Shown piece after piece: positions 44,348 to 56,711 of a stretch of DNA of 64,000 bases. Made by a program: the position numbers and the translations under genes. Location: the NCBI RefSeq assembly GCF_033807575.1, contig NC_084704.1, positions 23,785,968 through 23,849,967 on the forward strand, given 5' to 3'. This DNA comes from Cydia pomonella. Taxonomy: Eukaryota; Arthropoda; Insecta; Lepidoptera; Tortricidae. The notes below the pieces were generated by a model that did not search any database, was not told the DNA's origin, and saw nothing but the letters and a program-made list of their open reading frames with translations. Positions within the stretch are counted from its first letter, which is position 1. Every line of letters starts with the position of its first letter.

Positions 44348-47300
44348 AAAACGAAAATAGGTTAATTTATTAAGAATCTAATTATATTAGGTTCCTATCG
44401 TGCATTTTGTGACAAAACTGGGCAATGGAATCGTCTGATCATGCACTGGATTAAAATGAGACAATGTAAATGAGTGATTAAGATAACTTTATATACATAA
44501 TAATTAAAAATACTAGGTTACTGTTTACATGTACGAAGGTGTATGATCCCACCATAAATGTGAAAGAATGATCGTTTACGATTTTGCTTATAAAAGAAGC
44601 GAGATCTGACTGGAAACCATGTTTTTCCAAACCCCTTAGACCACAGGTCTATCAATTCTGTCATGCATAACGTTCTTGAATTGCTTAAAATTATTTGTTA
44701 TGTTATTTGCTACTGAATAGTGCGACTTGTATGAGTGAGTCAGTCAGTGATTTTCTCGTAAACGGTCAGAGGTACATATTTTTGTGAAATTTAGGATTTA
44801 GTAACTAGCCTTGTTAGGGGGTGGGGGGATCAAAAGTGATTATTAGGTTAAGATTATATGGTTTACATGTTTAGCAAATAAATGCTTGAATTGAAATCAG
44901 TTTATTATTTATAGCTATTATTGATTTTTTCGATTATTAATGAGTAAGGAGCGAGAAATAAGTTCCATCCAATGCAATGCATGCAAATTTTTAAAAGCTC
45001 CTAACTCATAATAATTAAAAAATAGAAAGAAATGAAACGAAGTGGCATAGGTATAGTCCATATACTTTAAATTGTGTGAAAATAATTTCTGTAGACTCAG
45101 TACCCAGGGAGGGAAATGGGGCCTATGTTTGTATGGAGGAGCGATTGTCCACTAAATAAACCAGGAAAGCACTATTTAACCACAAATAAGTATATATTGA
45201 TCTGCACATCCATCACTTTTTCAATCATACCTACTCAACTAACAATAACCACTCAATCACCGGTAATCCACGAGCTAAGCGAATCCTGTCCGCCTCAGGC
45301 TGCGTTATGGGGATGTATGCATCAGCACGTACGTCTCGGCGGTAATGCGGGGATATTGCAGCGGAACGTAACAGCAAAGGCACGCGGTAAATACCTACTT
45401 GCACAATCAGACGGGGATTTCGAGCCTAGGACGACAAGTAGAGTACATTAGCAAAGTAAGGGGAAAAAATAAAAATATGTATAAACGCATCTACCCATTC
45501 TTTTTTATTTCCATTCCAGAAGAAAACTAGTTGACAGAAACAGTTCAATGGGAATGCTCTCGGTACCCGTACCGGTTGAGATGGCGAGAACCAGGAATTC
45601 CCGGTTCCGGTACTGTATTTGTATAGAAAACCAGTACCGTTAGCACTCCCTACTCCCTGAAGACTTGACTCAGGTTTTGCGGTTGAGTTAACATATTTGA
45701 AATACTTCAGGACAGTGCATTTTTCGGTAGCAACTTAGCGCAGATATATTTACGTAAGTAATAGGTGCTCATAACATATCGAAAGTTCAAGTGGGAATTT
45801 GTTGGGTTATGGTTAAGGTTGAGCTTACAGACATTATGCATAATTAAATGTGTATTCACGCTACGCACTGACACTCAGCAGCGTTATCATGGTCGCATTT
45901 TTATCACATGTCATGTCATGCGTCACTTTCGCACTTACATACTTGATAGAATGTGACAGGCATGGTGACAAAACATAAAGAGCCGGCCATATTAGCCCTA
46001 CAGATTAATTTTAAATTATGTAGATACTAGGCGTTGTAACTTGTATTGTCGTATCTATTTTTATATTAACCACTGTATCTACCAATGTAAAATTAGTTGT
46101 CGATCACTCTTGCAGACGTCCAAGGTATTTGGATTTGGTGTGTGGAACCAAAATCGATGCAACATTTCTTAAAATCTGCATTCTGAATAATTATTTTATT
46201 CAGTTGTCAGCTGAGTAAGTCTTCTTAAGCTAATAAAACCAGTGCACGTCTTTAAATGACTATAACAAGCTGTTCATATATAACCCAAAACCTAGTTACT
46301 TCTCTCGCTGTTCTTCTCCAACGCATCCCAAATAGCCAGCCGTCAGCACGTTTCGACAGTTATGCGGCGAATATCGACACAGTGCAGCCGGAGCGAGACC
46401 GGCGGCGGCGTGGCAAATGCTTTGTTGCTTGTGCGGCCTGAAAGGATAAGGATTTATACATATCATACATACTTACGTCCTTCTATATTCATCTCTCTGA
46501 GTGCTGTGTCCTGCGTTCTTCCCAAGGCCTGTCGACTTCCTTAGAAAAACATGACGCTTTATAATTGCGCATGTGTGATCGGATGCTGGGGAAATAGTTG
46601 CTAGTAATGAACATAAAAATATTTTGCTACAGCAACATTGTTCCCTTTGCTTGGCTTTGTCTGTACAACTTTCGGAACAAATAAAATTATTTTTATCAAA
46701 TATTTTGATTTATGTGTCACTACCATATGTAAATTATTATTTTATATAAATTATTACCTTTCGGTTTGTCTTTGTCTATGTTCATAAAATCTATGGAGGT
46801 CAGAGGCACGTCTACCCTCCATAAGGCCTTGCACTTGGGTCTGGCCGGTTAGATTAGAACATAGACAAAAGTCTGCGATGTCAATGCTGTCAATAAAGTC
46901 ATTGACGCAAAACTATCAAAGTATTCATATAAAATTATTAACTTACGATTTGGACTTTCGAATGATCCACGGAACATGGCGGATCGAGCTCCAAACATTT
47001 TTTTTATTTTTTGCATTCTGCTGTTTAATGTATAATTTTGATAGGATATTATGCAGTGAATGGCAAGCGCAATGGGTGCAGTTAATGAAGAATTCTTCTG
47101 GAAATGCGAATAACTAATTCTTTGGACGTCATTCGGCGGTTCGTGGTCTCGGCCGCCATTGTGCTTTGTACTGCTGCTCCAGCTATCCTCCAGTACATAA
47201 AGTGTCCGACAGTCGGATAGATGTAATAACAACTTTAGTTGTCATATATCCATTTATTTTTTGTTTTTTGGCCTGATATATGCCATATGATTACAATTTA

Positions 47301-47639
47301 CATTAATTGCAATAATGCAGTAAAACCAGATGTGCCAAAGATTCATGTTTTAGGTAGGTATATAAAAAGCTATAAATAGTAAGTATATACATACCTTCAT
47401 TGTCTTTACCATGAAGATTTTTAATGGTTTTTATTTATTTGACTGTTATCAAGGTAATCTGGGAATTAAAACATGTGGTAATAAATAGGCGAACTCAACA
47501 TAAATAAATGCTTTAAAAAATTCAAAAGATAATAATCACACGTACAAGATAGGTAATTTGGTAGCCATAATATTAATGAACCGAAAAACAACTGGAATAA
47601 TAATTGTACCCACCTGACATGTTATACCTAACATTATAT
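44348..47639. other. AT-rich DNA without supported genes
   Basis: Open frames at 45116-45451 (111 codons), 46256-46544 and 46849-47232 show no family I recognise and no coding context. CCGGTTCCGGTAC-type words recur at 45565-45640. I see no transposon ends. Confidence 0.35.
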
Positions 47640-47750
47640 TAGACTGATGTTATATTATGTAAGTTAGCTATAAATAGTTCTAAATATGAAAAATTGTATT
47701 GACATGTAAAACTATGTTTTATAAAGGAATAAATGAAATGAAATGAAATT
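47640..47750 (+). repeat. LINE 3' tail remnant
   Basis: ACTATGTTTTATAAAGG is followed by AATAAATGAAATGAAATG at about 47727-47748, an (ATGAA)n-like tail with an AATAAA signal, typical of CR1/L2-type LINEs. The element is 5'-truncated to about 100 bp. Confidence 0.5.
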
Positions 47751-48360
47751 ACTGACCTGTGGTCCCATTGAATAAAATTCATATAGGTATTTTATACGAC
47801 AAGTCCACCATTTCAGTGTAATTAAATTTGTAAATTAATATTATATACAAGTGTCACAGTTAGTTCAACAAACAAGCCCCGTCCGATACATAAATTTGTA
47901 TAGAAAATTAATTATTTTCTGCCTATTGCATGTTTTTCGAATCAAGCTCTTTTGATCCTACAATATATAGGAATAAAAATATTTCTAATATAACTAGATA
48001 ATAACTGTTTTCTTACCTTTTAGATTAGATTCATTTATTTTTAATTGGAAATGTACATTATATTTTATATGTCAAAATAAAATGCATTCACAAAAAGATC
48101 GTCACAACACAATAACAACAAATAATAACTACGAATCGGAATAAATAAAGAATAATAATCTAAAAATAGAAATAATAAGATCACTTAATTGCAAAAATAA
48201 AATAACGCAGTAAAAAAATTATAAAAACACTTTCTATAAATAGAAAGTATTTGACGCTGACTGTACATACTCCATATCCATATATAATTATTCAAACAAG
48301 ACAAGACTAAAATGATTAAACTAAAATTAAAATTAATAACAAAACGAGTGCTAAGCTTTT
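47751..48360. other. AT-rich DNA
   Basis: Very AT-rich, no feature recognised. Confidence 0.35.
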
Positions 48361-49237
48361 TTATTTATTGTAAATTAAATTATCTATGCTATTGTAATAA
48401 ATAAATATAAGTTTTTCTATATTTTCAATTTTTAAGTTGTTTTGCCTTGAGTTAAATATCCATTTGTATATAGAAAAAGATCATTCTACATCCATTGATG
48501 TGAGAGGAGTGAAATTGTACATTAAAATGCTGTCCACGTCTGTTGCTTCCGAAAGTCGGCATATTCCCTAAAAAAATCAAAGTCTGGGTTTTTAGAGATG
48601 ACCTTTTCTAATTTCTGACTGACAGAAGCAGATGAAGACTAGTTTATAACAGCTCTCACTACTAAGGTTAAAAATGCATCGACAATGGACAATTCAGATT
48701 CTTGGAATTTCTTTAAGGCATATTCAATTGTATGAAAATTTTCAAGAATATATTTTAGGTTATTTCGTAAATTTTCGGTTGTTATAATTCTTTTTGCCAC
48801 TCTTATAGACTTAGCTTCTGACTCTCTTAATGCCCATAGGACTACTTTTATTTCCTCAAAATAATTTTCATAATATGCTGCCGCCTCCAGCCAAGTTCCC
48901 CATCTGGTAATCACTGACTTTGGAGGCAGGGGCATATTAGGATATTTGTCCTTCAATATTCGAATTCTATTTGGAGCCTTCAAAAAAACTTTCTTTACGT
49001 TCGAAATAAGTAATCAGCATCTGGATACAGGGAACGTATTTTTTCGGCTACTCAGTTTAGACCATGTGCCAAGCATGTTACGTGCTTCATGTTCGGAAGA
49101 TAAGTTTTCAAAATTCGGCCAGCCAGCAACATGAATGCGACGCCATCAGTACTCGGCACCAGGACATTTTCAATTTTGTTGTCAAAAGATTCGCCCCACA
49201 TATTTTTTATCCGTCTGTCCGTTTGTCCGTATGTCAT
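48361..49237 (-). pseudogene. hAT-superfamily transposase relic
   Basis: Minus-strand blocks in order: LAGRILKTYLPNMKHVTCLA (49150-49060), RSLYPDAD, KAPNRIRILKDKYPNMPLPP and VITRWGTWLEAAAYYENYF (48980-48870), KNPDFDFF, and a C-terminal dimerisation signature TSMDVE...SFSIYKWIFNSR...LKIENIEKL (about 48510-48410). The protein ends at TAA (48361-48363). The catalytic N-terminal part is missing. An internal stop at about 49052, a frameshift near 48985 and others near 48640 and 48545 show decay. hAT transposases move DNA by cut and paste and leave 8-bp duplications. No terminal inverted repeats are visible around it. Confidence 0.8.
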
Positions 49238-50364
49238 CGTACAGCCATTGCACTCGGAAACTACAAGACATACCTATTTTAGTTAGAAAGTAGGTGTATT
49301 TTATGAGCCAATACTTAATTTAAAGTTAAAATTTATAAAAATGAATATTTATGGGAGGGCGGCACTCCATGCATGTAACTAAAAGTTTAAAGTTTTTTCC
49401 AGGAAAATAAACATGTGAGAGAGAGAGAGAAATTATTTATTCATCGAAATTATACATTTTCGACTCTTTTAGGGTTCATATACTTATTGAACACCAGCAA
49501 CATGAATAGTGCCGGTATTTTTAGTTAAGCATCTCAAATAAGGCGGTCTTCACCATTGAATGCGGCTTCGCAATCCGCTGCGGTGTGCAAGCGGGATATC
49601 GCTATACACGCGCATAGTGCTGTCACTCTTATACACCGAAGCGATGTGCGAATTCGAATCAGTGTGATAACCGCGTAAGTGTAGTCGTTAGACACTTTGC
49701 TACCGAGTGAAAGAGTAAGCTAATTGAATTTAGTATTTTTTTTTTAATCGTAATTGGTAATATACACATCTTGCCTTTAGAGTCTTTTGCTATGGTCAAG
49801 ATTCTAATTTCAATTATTGGGTTTGATCAGGGCTTAAGATTAGCACTCGCAGCAAAACCCGACTTTATTCCCTAAACATAATATCTTATTCATATATCTT
49901 CTTTTTTCTACGCGGACAAAGTCGCTGACAGGGACTAGTAATACAATGATAGTTTAATTAGATATATAGGTAACTACTAAGCTTCGTCTCTGTAAGTCCA
50001 TAGAGCGCTCCCGTTATAATGGCATTGCGCGCTAGTAGAATTAACTACATAACTTGAAACACTTAGTTTAAATTAAGTACCGTGGCGCCTTCAATAGAAT
50101 ACTTAATCGTGTTAACGGTGGCAGCAGATAAGTGATCATTTTATGAGGCTTTTATGGTGCAACAAACGACCGGAATTCACAGACACATTCAGAAACACGG
50201 ATGATCAAAATATTACATTTTACTAAATTAACAACTTACTACATCCTGCAAGCCTCTTTGAATATTGTCATTTTATATCATATGACCGTGTAAAAAAATA
50301 AATCTCATTATTACAACACAAAATCAAGTGGGCCGGAAGTCTTCATGAACAAAAAATCATCGTC
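49238..50364. other. No recognisable gene
   Basis: AT-rich sequence with a short (GA)n run near 49417-49429 and a less AT-rich stretch near 49550-49680 that I do not recognise. Confidence 0.35.
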
Positions 50365-50870
50365 ATCATGGGAGCCTGGGGTCCGCTTGGCAACTAAATC
50401 CGGGAATTGGCGTCGGCACTAGTTTTTACGAATGTGGCTGCTACTTGACCTTCCAACCCAGAGGGTAAACTAGGTCTCATTGGGATTCGTCTGTTTCCTC
50501 ACGATGTTTTTTTTTTTCACCGAAAAGCAACTTATCATCATCATCTGAGGCATTCCAGCGGGTGGGCCTTAGCCTGGTCAAGCAAATCTCTCGAGTCCAA
50601 TATATTCGTGGCTTTCCTTCTCCAACTTGTCACTCCTAAGGTCCTGATATCCTGGTATACGCCGTCCAACCATCTGAGTTTGGTCTTTTTACCTCTTCGA
50701 CTCTCCGGTCGGCCATCTACGCACGAAAAGCGACTGGTAAATATCAAATGATATTTCTTATAACTTATTAAGTTACAAAACACTCATTGGTACGAGCCGG
50801 GGTTTCAACCCGCGACCTCCGCATTACAAGTCGCATGGTCTCATCTCTAGGCTACCAGCACTTCAGCGCT
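50365..50870 (-). mobile_element. tRNA-derived SINE, third family, copy 2, split
   Basis: Homologous to 16655-16935. The minus-strand head at about 50870-50795 has a tRNA-like structure with B box GGGTTGAAACCCC. The body words GATATTTACCAGTCGCTTTT and CACGATG are followed on the far side of the insert by the CTCTGGGTTGGAAGG block. A 195-bp LINE tail interrupts it at 50529-50723. Confidence 0.8.
50529..50723 (-). mobile_element. Severely 5'-truncated LINE tail inserted in the SINE
   Basis: On the minus strand it codes for the end of an ORF2 (KLRWLDGVYQDIRTLG, ILDSRDLLDQAKAHPLECLR and a TGA at 50541) followed by a (GAT)n tail. Perfect 8-bp duplications CGAAAAGC lie at 50521-50528 and 50724-50731. 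This is a clean retroposition event of a few hundred base pairs. Confidence 0.85.
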
Positions 50871-52499
50871 TCATGAAAAAAAAACATAATATCTTATTCA
50901 TATAATTTCTTATTTTGTGTCAGTGAAATATTTAAGTGATTTTTTTATCTGACAGTGCTCATAAACGGAATATTTCAGCTCAAACATGCAGCAATCACTG
51001 CATTTGACATTGACCGATATTGGCATTAACGAATCTGGCAGTGGCGTAGCAACTCGCTAACGTCGTCGTAGACTTGCGTCGTAGCACTACGAAAATTTCG
51101 GTACCTACAGTAGCTCTTTAAGCTTTCATCCATCGTTACGACTCTCGTTACAAAGTAACTTCTAAGGACGTTTGGACATTAAATATATTAAACACTCACG
51201 TTTTGTAGCTTAACAAATTGCTCGATGTTTCGCTCGATATTGGAACATGCCTCACGGCCCGATTCAAATTTTAAGATGCCTCAAATATTATCTAGAGACC
51301 TAATATTTGACGTATCTTAATGTTCGAAGCAGAGCGTCAGTCAAGATACATATATTATTTCAGCATGTCGTTTTAAAATGTGAGTGTAATTTTGATTGTA
51401 CCTCCGGACCGGTTTTTGGCAACGGGTTCCCGTCTCATCTGAATTACTACCACATTAAATTAACACGTTATCGACATGCTGGCCAATAATTAATATTTCA
51501 AATCAGATTGTGGATTGGCTCAGCTGCGACGTATTGCCTACCTACCTGTAGTGTTAAAAGTAAAGCCAACTAGGAAACGCTCTTACCAGTGAATAAAAAA
51601 CTTATCTCATGCACGATTGTTATCTCGCTTTATCGCAGTTGCAACAAATGAACCGGTGAGCGATTTCCCTGACGTGACAACGAGCGGGATGACGGAACTG
51701 CAAGTATTCAATTTCCCAGCACAACACGCCAAAACAACCAGATGAGATTTTCATTTTTTTAATCACATGATATTTTTGGTTTTTTTTTATTCTGCTGTTG
51801 TACATAGGTAGGTTCATAAGCACTTTATGACTCAAGGCGTGGAAATATATAGCTACGCCTCACTTAATAAGCGTTTCACTTATCTAAGTAATGCGGCAAG
51901 GAGCTATAATACCTCTTACGAAAACAACTTTGAAACAACACTCCTGAGCCAGAGGATTTACGTTGTAGGCTTTATCAGCAAAACTTTCTCAAAGGTTCCA
52001 ATAATTAGGTTTGATTAATTATTAAATATAGGTTGGCTCAATATCAATTTATAAGGCTCGTGTAAATAACGAGTCGCTCTAAGCTTCAGGGCCTTAGACG
52101 ACATCGACCTCTTACTACAATATTTGTTGTTTATTTTCAAACTCAGTCAGTAAATATTTCAATATTTTGTTAATAGCGTGAGTTTACTTTTAATATACCT
52201 ACCTACATTCTTCCTACTGAATCAGGGTGTGACTCGAATTTATTCTCACAAAATAGAATATTTAAATGAGGTAATAATTTATGATGGACGATGAGTTCCC
52301 ATTTTAACAGTCATTTAGGGCATTAAAACAATGTTTGCTAAGTAGGCTTTTTATTCTAGGTGTATTTAACTTTACGGTAATAATTTCTTTTGCAAATAAA
52401 AATACCAAATTAAGTAAGTTTACTTATTTCCCTGTCCTTTGAAACGAATACGGGATGCCAACGGGCAAGTATAGAGTTTTTTACTTAGTCTTCCTTTTT
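50871..52499. other. No recognisable gene
   Basis: Small frames (51307-51489, 51620-51835, 51827-52018) have no recognised family. No repeat identified. Confidence 0.35.
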
Positions 52500-53509
52500 A
52501 GGGTTCCGTAGCCAAATGGCAAAAAACGGAACCCTTATAGATTCGTCATGTCCGTCTGTCTGTCCGATTATGTCACAGCCACTTTTTTCCGAAACTATAA
52601 GAGCTGTACTGTTCAAACTTAGTAAGTGGACGTATTCTATGAACCGCATTAAGATGTTCACACAAAAATAGAAAAAAAAAACAATAAATTTTGGGGGTTC
52701 CCCATACTTAGAACTGAAACTCAAAAAATCTTTATATAGGATAGGTCTTTAAAAATGATATTGAGGTTTCTAATATCATTTTTTTCTAAAATGAATAGTT
52801 TGCGCGAGAGACACTTCCAAAGTGGTAAAATGTGTCCCCCCCCCCGTAACTTCTAAAATAACACAATGAAAAAACTAAAAAAATATATGATATACATTGT
52901 CATGCAAACTTCCACCGAAAATTGGTTTGAACGACTAGATCTAGTAAGTAGTTTTTTTTAATACGTCATAAAATAAAAAAAAATAAAAACATCAAACCCA
53001 TACGTGTGGGGTATCTATGATAGGTCTTCAAAAATGATATTTAGGTTCCTAATATCATTTTTTTCTAAACTGAATTGTTTGCGCGAGAGACACTTCTAAA
53101 GTGAAAAAATGTGTGTCCCCCCCCCCTGTAACTTCTAAAATAACAGAATGAAAAATCGAAAAAAAATATATGATATACATTACCATGCAAACTTCCACCG
53201 AAAATTGGTTTGAACGAGATCTAGTAATTAGTTTTTTTAATAAGTCATAAAATAAAAATATTTTTTTTTTTCATCAAACCCATACGTGTGGGGTATCTAC
53301 GGATAGGTCTTCAAAAATGACATTGAGGTTTCTAATATCATTTTTTTCTTAACTGAATAGTTTGCGCGAGAGACACTTCCAAAGTGGTAAAATGTGTGTC
53401 CAAAGTGGTGAAATGTTGAACAAGATCTAGTAAGTAGATTTTTTTGTATACATCATAAATGGTACGGAACCCTTCATGCGCGAGTACGACTCGCACTTGG
53501 CCGCTTTTT
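52500..53509 (+). repeat. GGTTCCGTA minisatellite element E2 (3 units)
   Basis: Same head and tail as E1. GATAGGTCTT anchors the internal unit at 52740, 53019 and 53302, giving periods of 279 and 283 bp. Each unit contains a C-run, a TATATGATATACATT block and the CTAGTAAGTAG block. The last unit is shortened, with an inner repeat of CAAAGTGGT(A/G)AAATG. The frame at 52485-52724 is the repeat's own sequence. Confidence 0.88.
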
Positions 53510-54100
53510 ATTACTACTGTTTAGACTCTATATTCTCTTATTTATATTATATTTAAACGACATAAAAAGACTACATTCTCTATCTATCAGTATTGTTTTT
53601 TAGTTTTTTTTAGGTATGACCCTTAAATTCTCACACAGTTTCACACTAGGTAGTAGGTTCTTGTTCTTCTGTCACTCCCACTGAGCGTACGCGTGAGCGA
53701 GATGGATGTGCGTGCTTGGAACCGCGGATACCATGTTTTTGAACTTTAAATTATTGTAAGTTTAAAAAAAGAAAAAGCAATCCTGAATACCGTAAAAAAA
53801 AGTGCGCATTTTTAGAAGCAATTTTTTTTTTTAGCTTTTTTGCATAAATTGTTACAATTTTTAAAATTGCGTTTTGGACCTATGTTCGTGATTTTGTATA
53901 TTGATCGAAAATCAAAAATATCAGGGTTCGAATCGATGAAATCACTAGAGCAAATCTTTAAGATTCTAATATTTTTTTTGCAACCGTATATCTAAAATAA
54001 TCGGTACAATTTTTCAAAAACTCCGCTCTCTGAACTTATGGCACCTTAAAGAGCAACTTTGTTTTGCAAAAATGATCACCCTACACCACCATCTTTTTTT
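53510..54100. other. Spacer between E2 and E3
   Basis: AT-rich sequence without recognised features, including GACCTATGTTCGTGATTTTG near 53877, reminiscent of further dispersed repeats. Confidence 0.35.
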
Positions 54101-55434
54101 AGGGTTCCGTAGCCAAATGGCAAAAAACGGAACCCTTATAGATTCGTCATGTCCGTCTGTCTGTCCGATTCTGTCACAGCCACTTTTTTCCGAAACTATA
54201 AGAGGTGTACTGTTCAAACTTGGTAAGTAGATGTATTCTATGAACCGCATTAGGATGTTTACACAAAAATAGAAAAAAAACAATAAATTTTGGGGGTTCC
54301 CCATACTTAGAACTGAAACTCAAAAAATCTTTTTTCATCAAACCCATACGTGTGGGGTATCTATGGATAGGTCTTCAAAAATGATATTGAGGTTTCTAAT
54401 ATCATTTTTTTCTAAAATGAATTGTTTGCGCGTGTGACACTTCCAAAGTGGTAAAATTTGTTTCCCCCCCCCCCCCCCGTAACTTCTAAAATAACAGAAT
54501 GAAAAATCAAAAAAAAATATATGATATACATTGCCATGTAAACTTCCACCGAAAATTGGTTTGAACGAGATCTAGTAAGTAGTTTTTTTTAATACGTCAT
54601 GAAATTTAAAAAAAAAATTTTTTCATCATACCCATACGTGTGGGGTATCTATGGATAGGTCTTCAAAAATGATATTAATGTTTCTAATATCATTTTTTTC
54701 TAAACTGAATAGTTTGCGCGAGAGAACCTTCCAAAGTGAAAAAAAGTGTGTCCCCCCCCCGTAACTTCTAAAATAACAGAATGAAAAATCTAAAAAAAAT
54801 ATATGATATACATTGCCATGTAAACTTCCACCGAAAATTGGTTTGAACGAGATCTAGTAAGTAGTTTTTTTTTAATACGTCATGAAATTAAAAAAAAAAA
54901 TTTTTTTTCATCATACCCATACGTGTGGGGTATCTATGGATAGGTCTTCAAAAATGATATTAATGTTTCTAATATCATTTTTTTCTAAACTGAATAGTTT
55001 GCGCGAGAGAACCTTCCAAAGTGAAAAAAAGTGTCCCCCCCCCCCTGTAACTTCTAAAATAACAGAATGAAAAATCTAAAAAAAATATATGATATACATT
55101 ACCATGCAAACTTCCACCGAAAATTGTTTTGAACGAGATCTAGTGAGTAGTTTTTTTTTTAATACGTCATAAAATTTAAAAAAAATTTTTTTCATCAAAC
55201 ATATACGTGTAAGGTATGTATGGATAGGTCTTCAAAAATGATAGTTAGGTTCCTAATATCATTTTTTTCTAAACTGAATAGTTTGCGCGAGAGACACTTC
55301 CAAAGTGGTAAAATGTGTGTCCAAAGTGGTAAAATGTTGAACAAGATCTAGTAAGAAGATTTTTTTTTAATACGTCTTAAATTGTACGGAACCCTTCATG
55401 CGCGAGTCCGACTCGCACTTGGCCGCTTTTTTTT
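54101..55434 (+). repeat. GGTTCCGTA minisatellite element E3 (4 units)
   Basis: Same head and tail again. GATAGGTCTT anchors lie at 54366, 54654, 54939 and 55223, giving periods of 288, 285 and 284 bp. Units 2 and 3 are nearly identical to each other (both have AATGTTTCTAATATC and GAGAACCTTCC), showing local unit duplication. The tail CGCGAGTCCGACTCGC can form a hairpin just before the ACTTGGCCG end. Confidence 0.9.
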
Positions 55435-56124
55435 TCTTATGCAGAATTTTAATGCGATAAGGCTTGAATGGTACCTATATTTTCTTGAATCTTGACCATT
55501 TAAAGATTAGGTAAAAGTTATGGGTTCCTGTAGGAATCGAGGAAACTATTTATAGTACATTGTGTATTAATGGCGGTAAACAAGATTCTTGTAATTAATT
55601 TACGAACAAGTGTTAATTAAGCCCGGAGCAGAACGCCAGGGCTTAAAATTAACACGAGTACTATATAATATTTTAAAAGTAAAACTCATTTATATGTTCG
55701 TGACATAATTGAAGAATATGCCCAAGAGCATACTGGAATTTAAAAAATCTATTAGCGCCCGTGGGCATAATATAGCTCATTCTATCTCAGTATGCTGACA
55801 TAGAATAACACTTTTTACGAGCAAGTGTGATGAAAAATATAACAAGCATTAGGTAATTGTTATAGTTCCTTATGAAAGTTTTGCAAGTGCATCTGCTGAT
55901 GAAGGCCAAAAATGATAGCATACTGTTTTGTGAACTCGTTCCTTTTTTTAATAAACAAAAATAAGACGAGTAAGCGGTCATCTTAGCGTGTTAACGTTTG
56001 CATTTTCAGAACTGTCATATACGCTTTACCAAATTTTTGTAAAAGTACGTAGGTAATCGAAAATTAACAAATTGAAATTAATTCATGGATTAACAGCAGG
56101 AAATATATAAGAATTACGTAACTT
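55435..56124. other. No recognisable gene
   Basis: AT-rich; small minus-strand frames at 55787-55981 and 56064-56246 are not recognised. Confidence 0.35.
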
Positions 56125-56711
56125 CCGTAATTATTGACGTGGAAGGCACACATAGATAAAATAAAATCAAAATTGTCAAGCATCACGGGGTTAATAAGAA
56201 ACATAGTTAAATTCATTCCGCCTACTGTTAAATTTATTATATACAACTCACTAGTTAAATCGCTTCTAAATTATCGGATTGAAATATGGGGCAGTGCCGC
56301 GAAAAAAAATCTTAAGTATCTCCAAATTCCTTAAAATAAAATAATAAAACTATTGTTTAATTACGATTACCTAACACCGACTAATATAGTTTATTCTAAA
56401 TCTAAACTAATGAGCCTAAAACAACTATACACTTATATTACAATAATACTTATTAAAAAAGCCTTAATAAAACCATGCACTGTCAAACCACATTCAGAAC
56501 AAATAAGGAAAGCGGCAAGTGAAACCTTTGTAGTGCAAATAAGTTATCCCTTCCTTTTATACGAACAAAAAATATTGGCACAAATAATATAAAATATCGG
56601 GGTGCGCGAATGTACAATGATTTACCAGCAAATATTAAGAATGCAGCAACTTTCAACATTTTCAAATCCAAACTAAAAACATATGTTTTAGATAATATTT
56701 CAGCCACCTAA
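56125..56711 (+). pseudogene. LINE ORF2 C-terminal region (CR1/Jockey-like)
   Basis: Starts with WKAHIDKIKSKLSSITGLIR and SLVKSLLNYRIEIWGSA, the thumb region after the reverse transcriptase palm in CR1/Jockey-type LINEs. A TAA at about 56332, then LQLYTYITIILIKKAL-like sequence and, after a frame change at about 56595, YRGARMYNDLPANIKNAATF with FNIFKSKLKTYVLDN to the stop at 56709-56711. The reverse transcriptase core is absent. At least two mutations break the frame. Confidence 0.8.

Noticed and set aside
45116..45451. 111-codon open frame
   Set aside because: No recognisable family, no splice or promoter context, isolated in AT-rich DNA.
46849..47232. 127-codon minus frame
   Set aside because: No recognisable domain; an overlapping + strand frame of similar quality argues for chance.
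54101..55434. CRISPR-like array from the regular unit spacing
   Set aside because: Units are 280 bp long and fully repeated with no short unique spacers, and the context is an animal genome.
54101..55434. Helitron assignment for the GGTTCCGTA family
   Set aside because: There is a 3' hairpin, but the ends do not show the TC start and CTRR finish.
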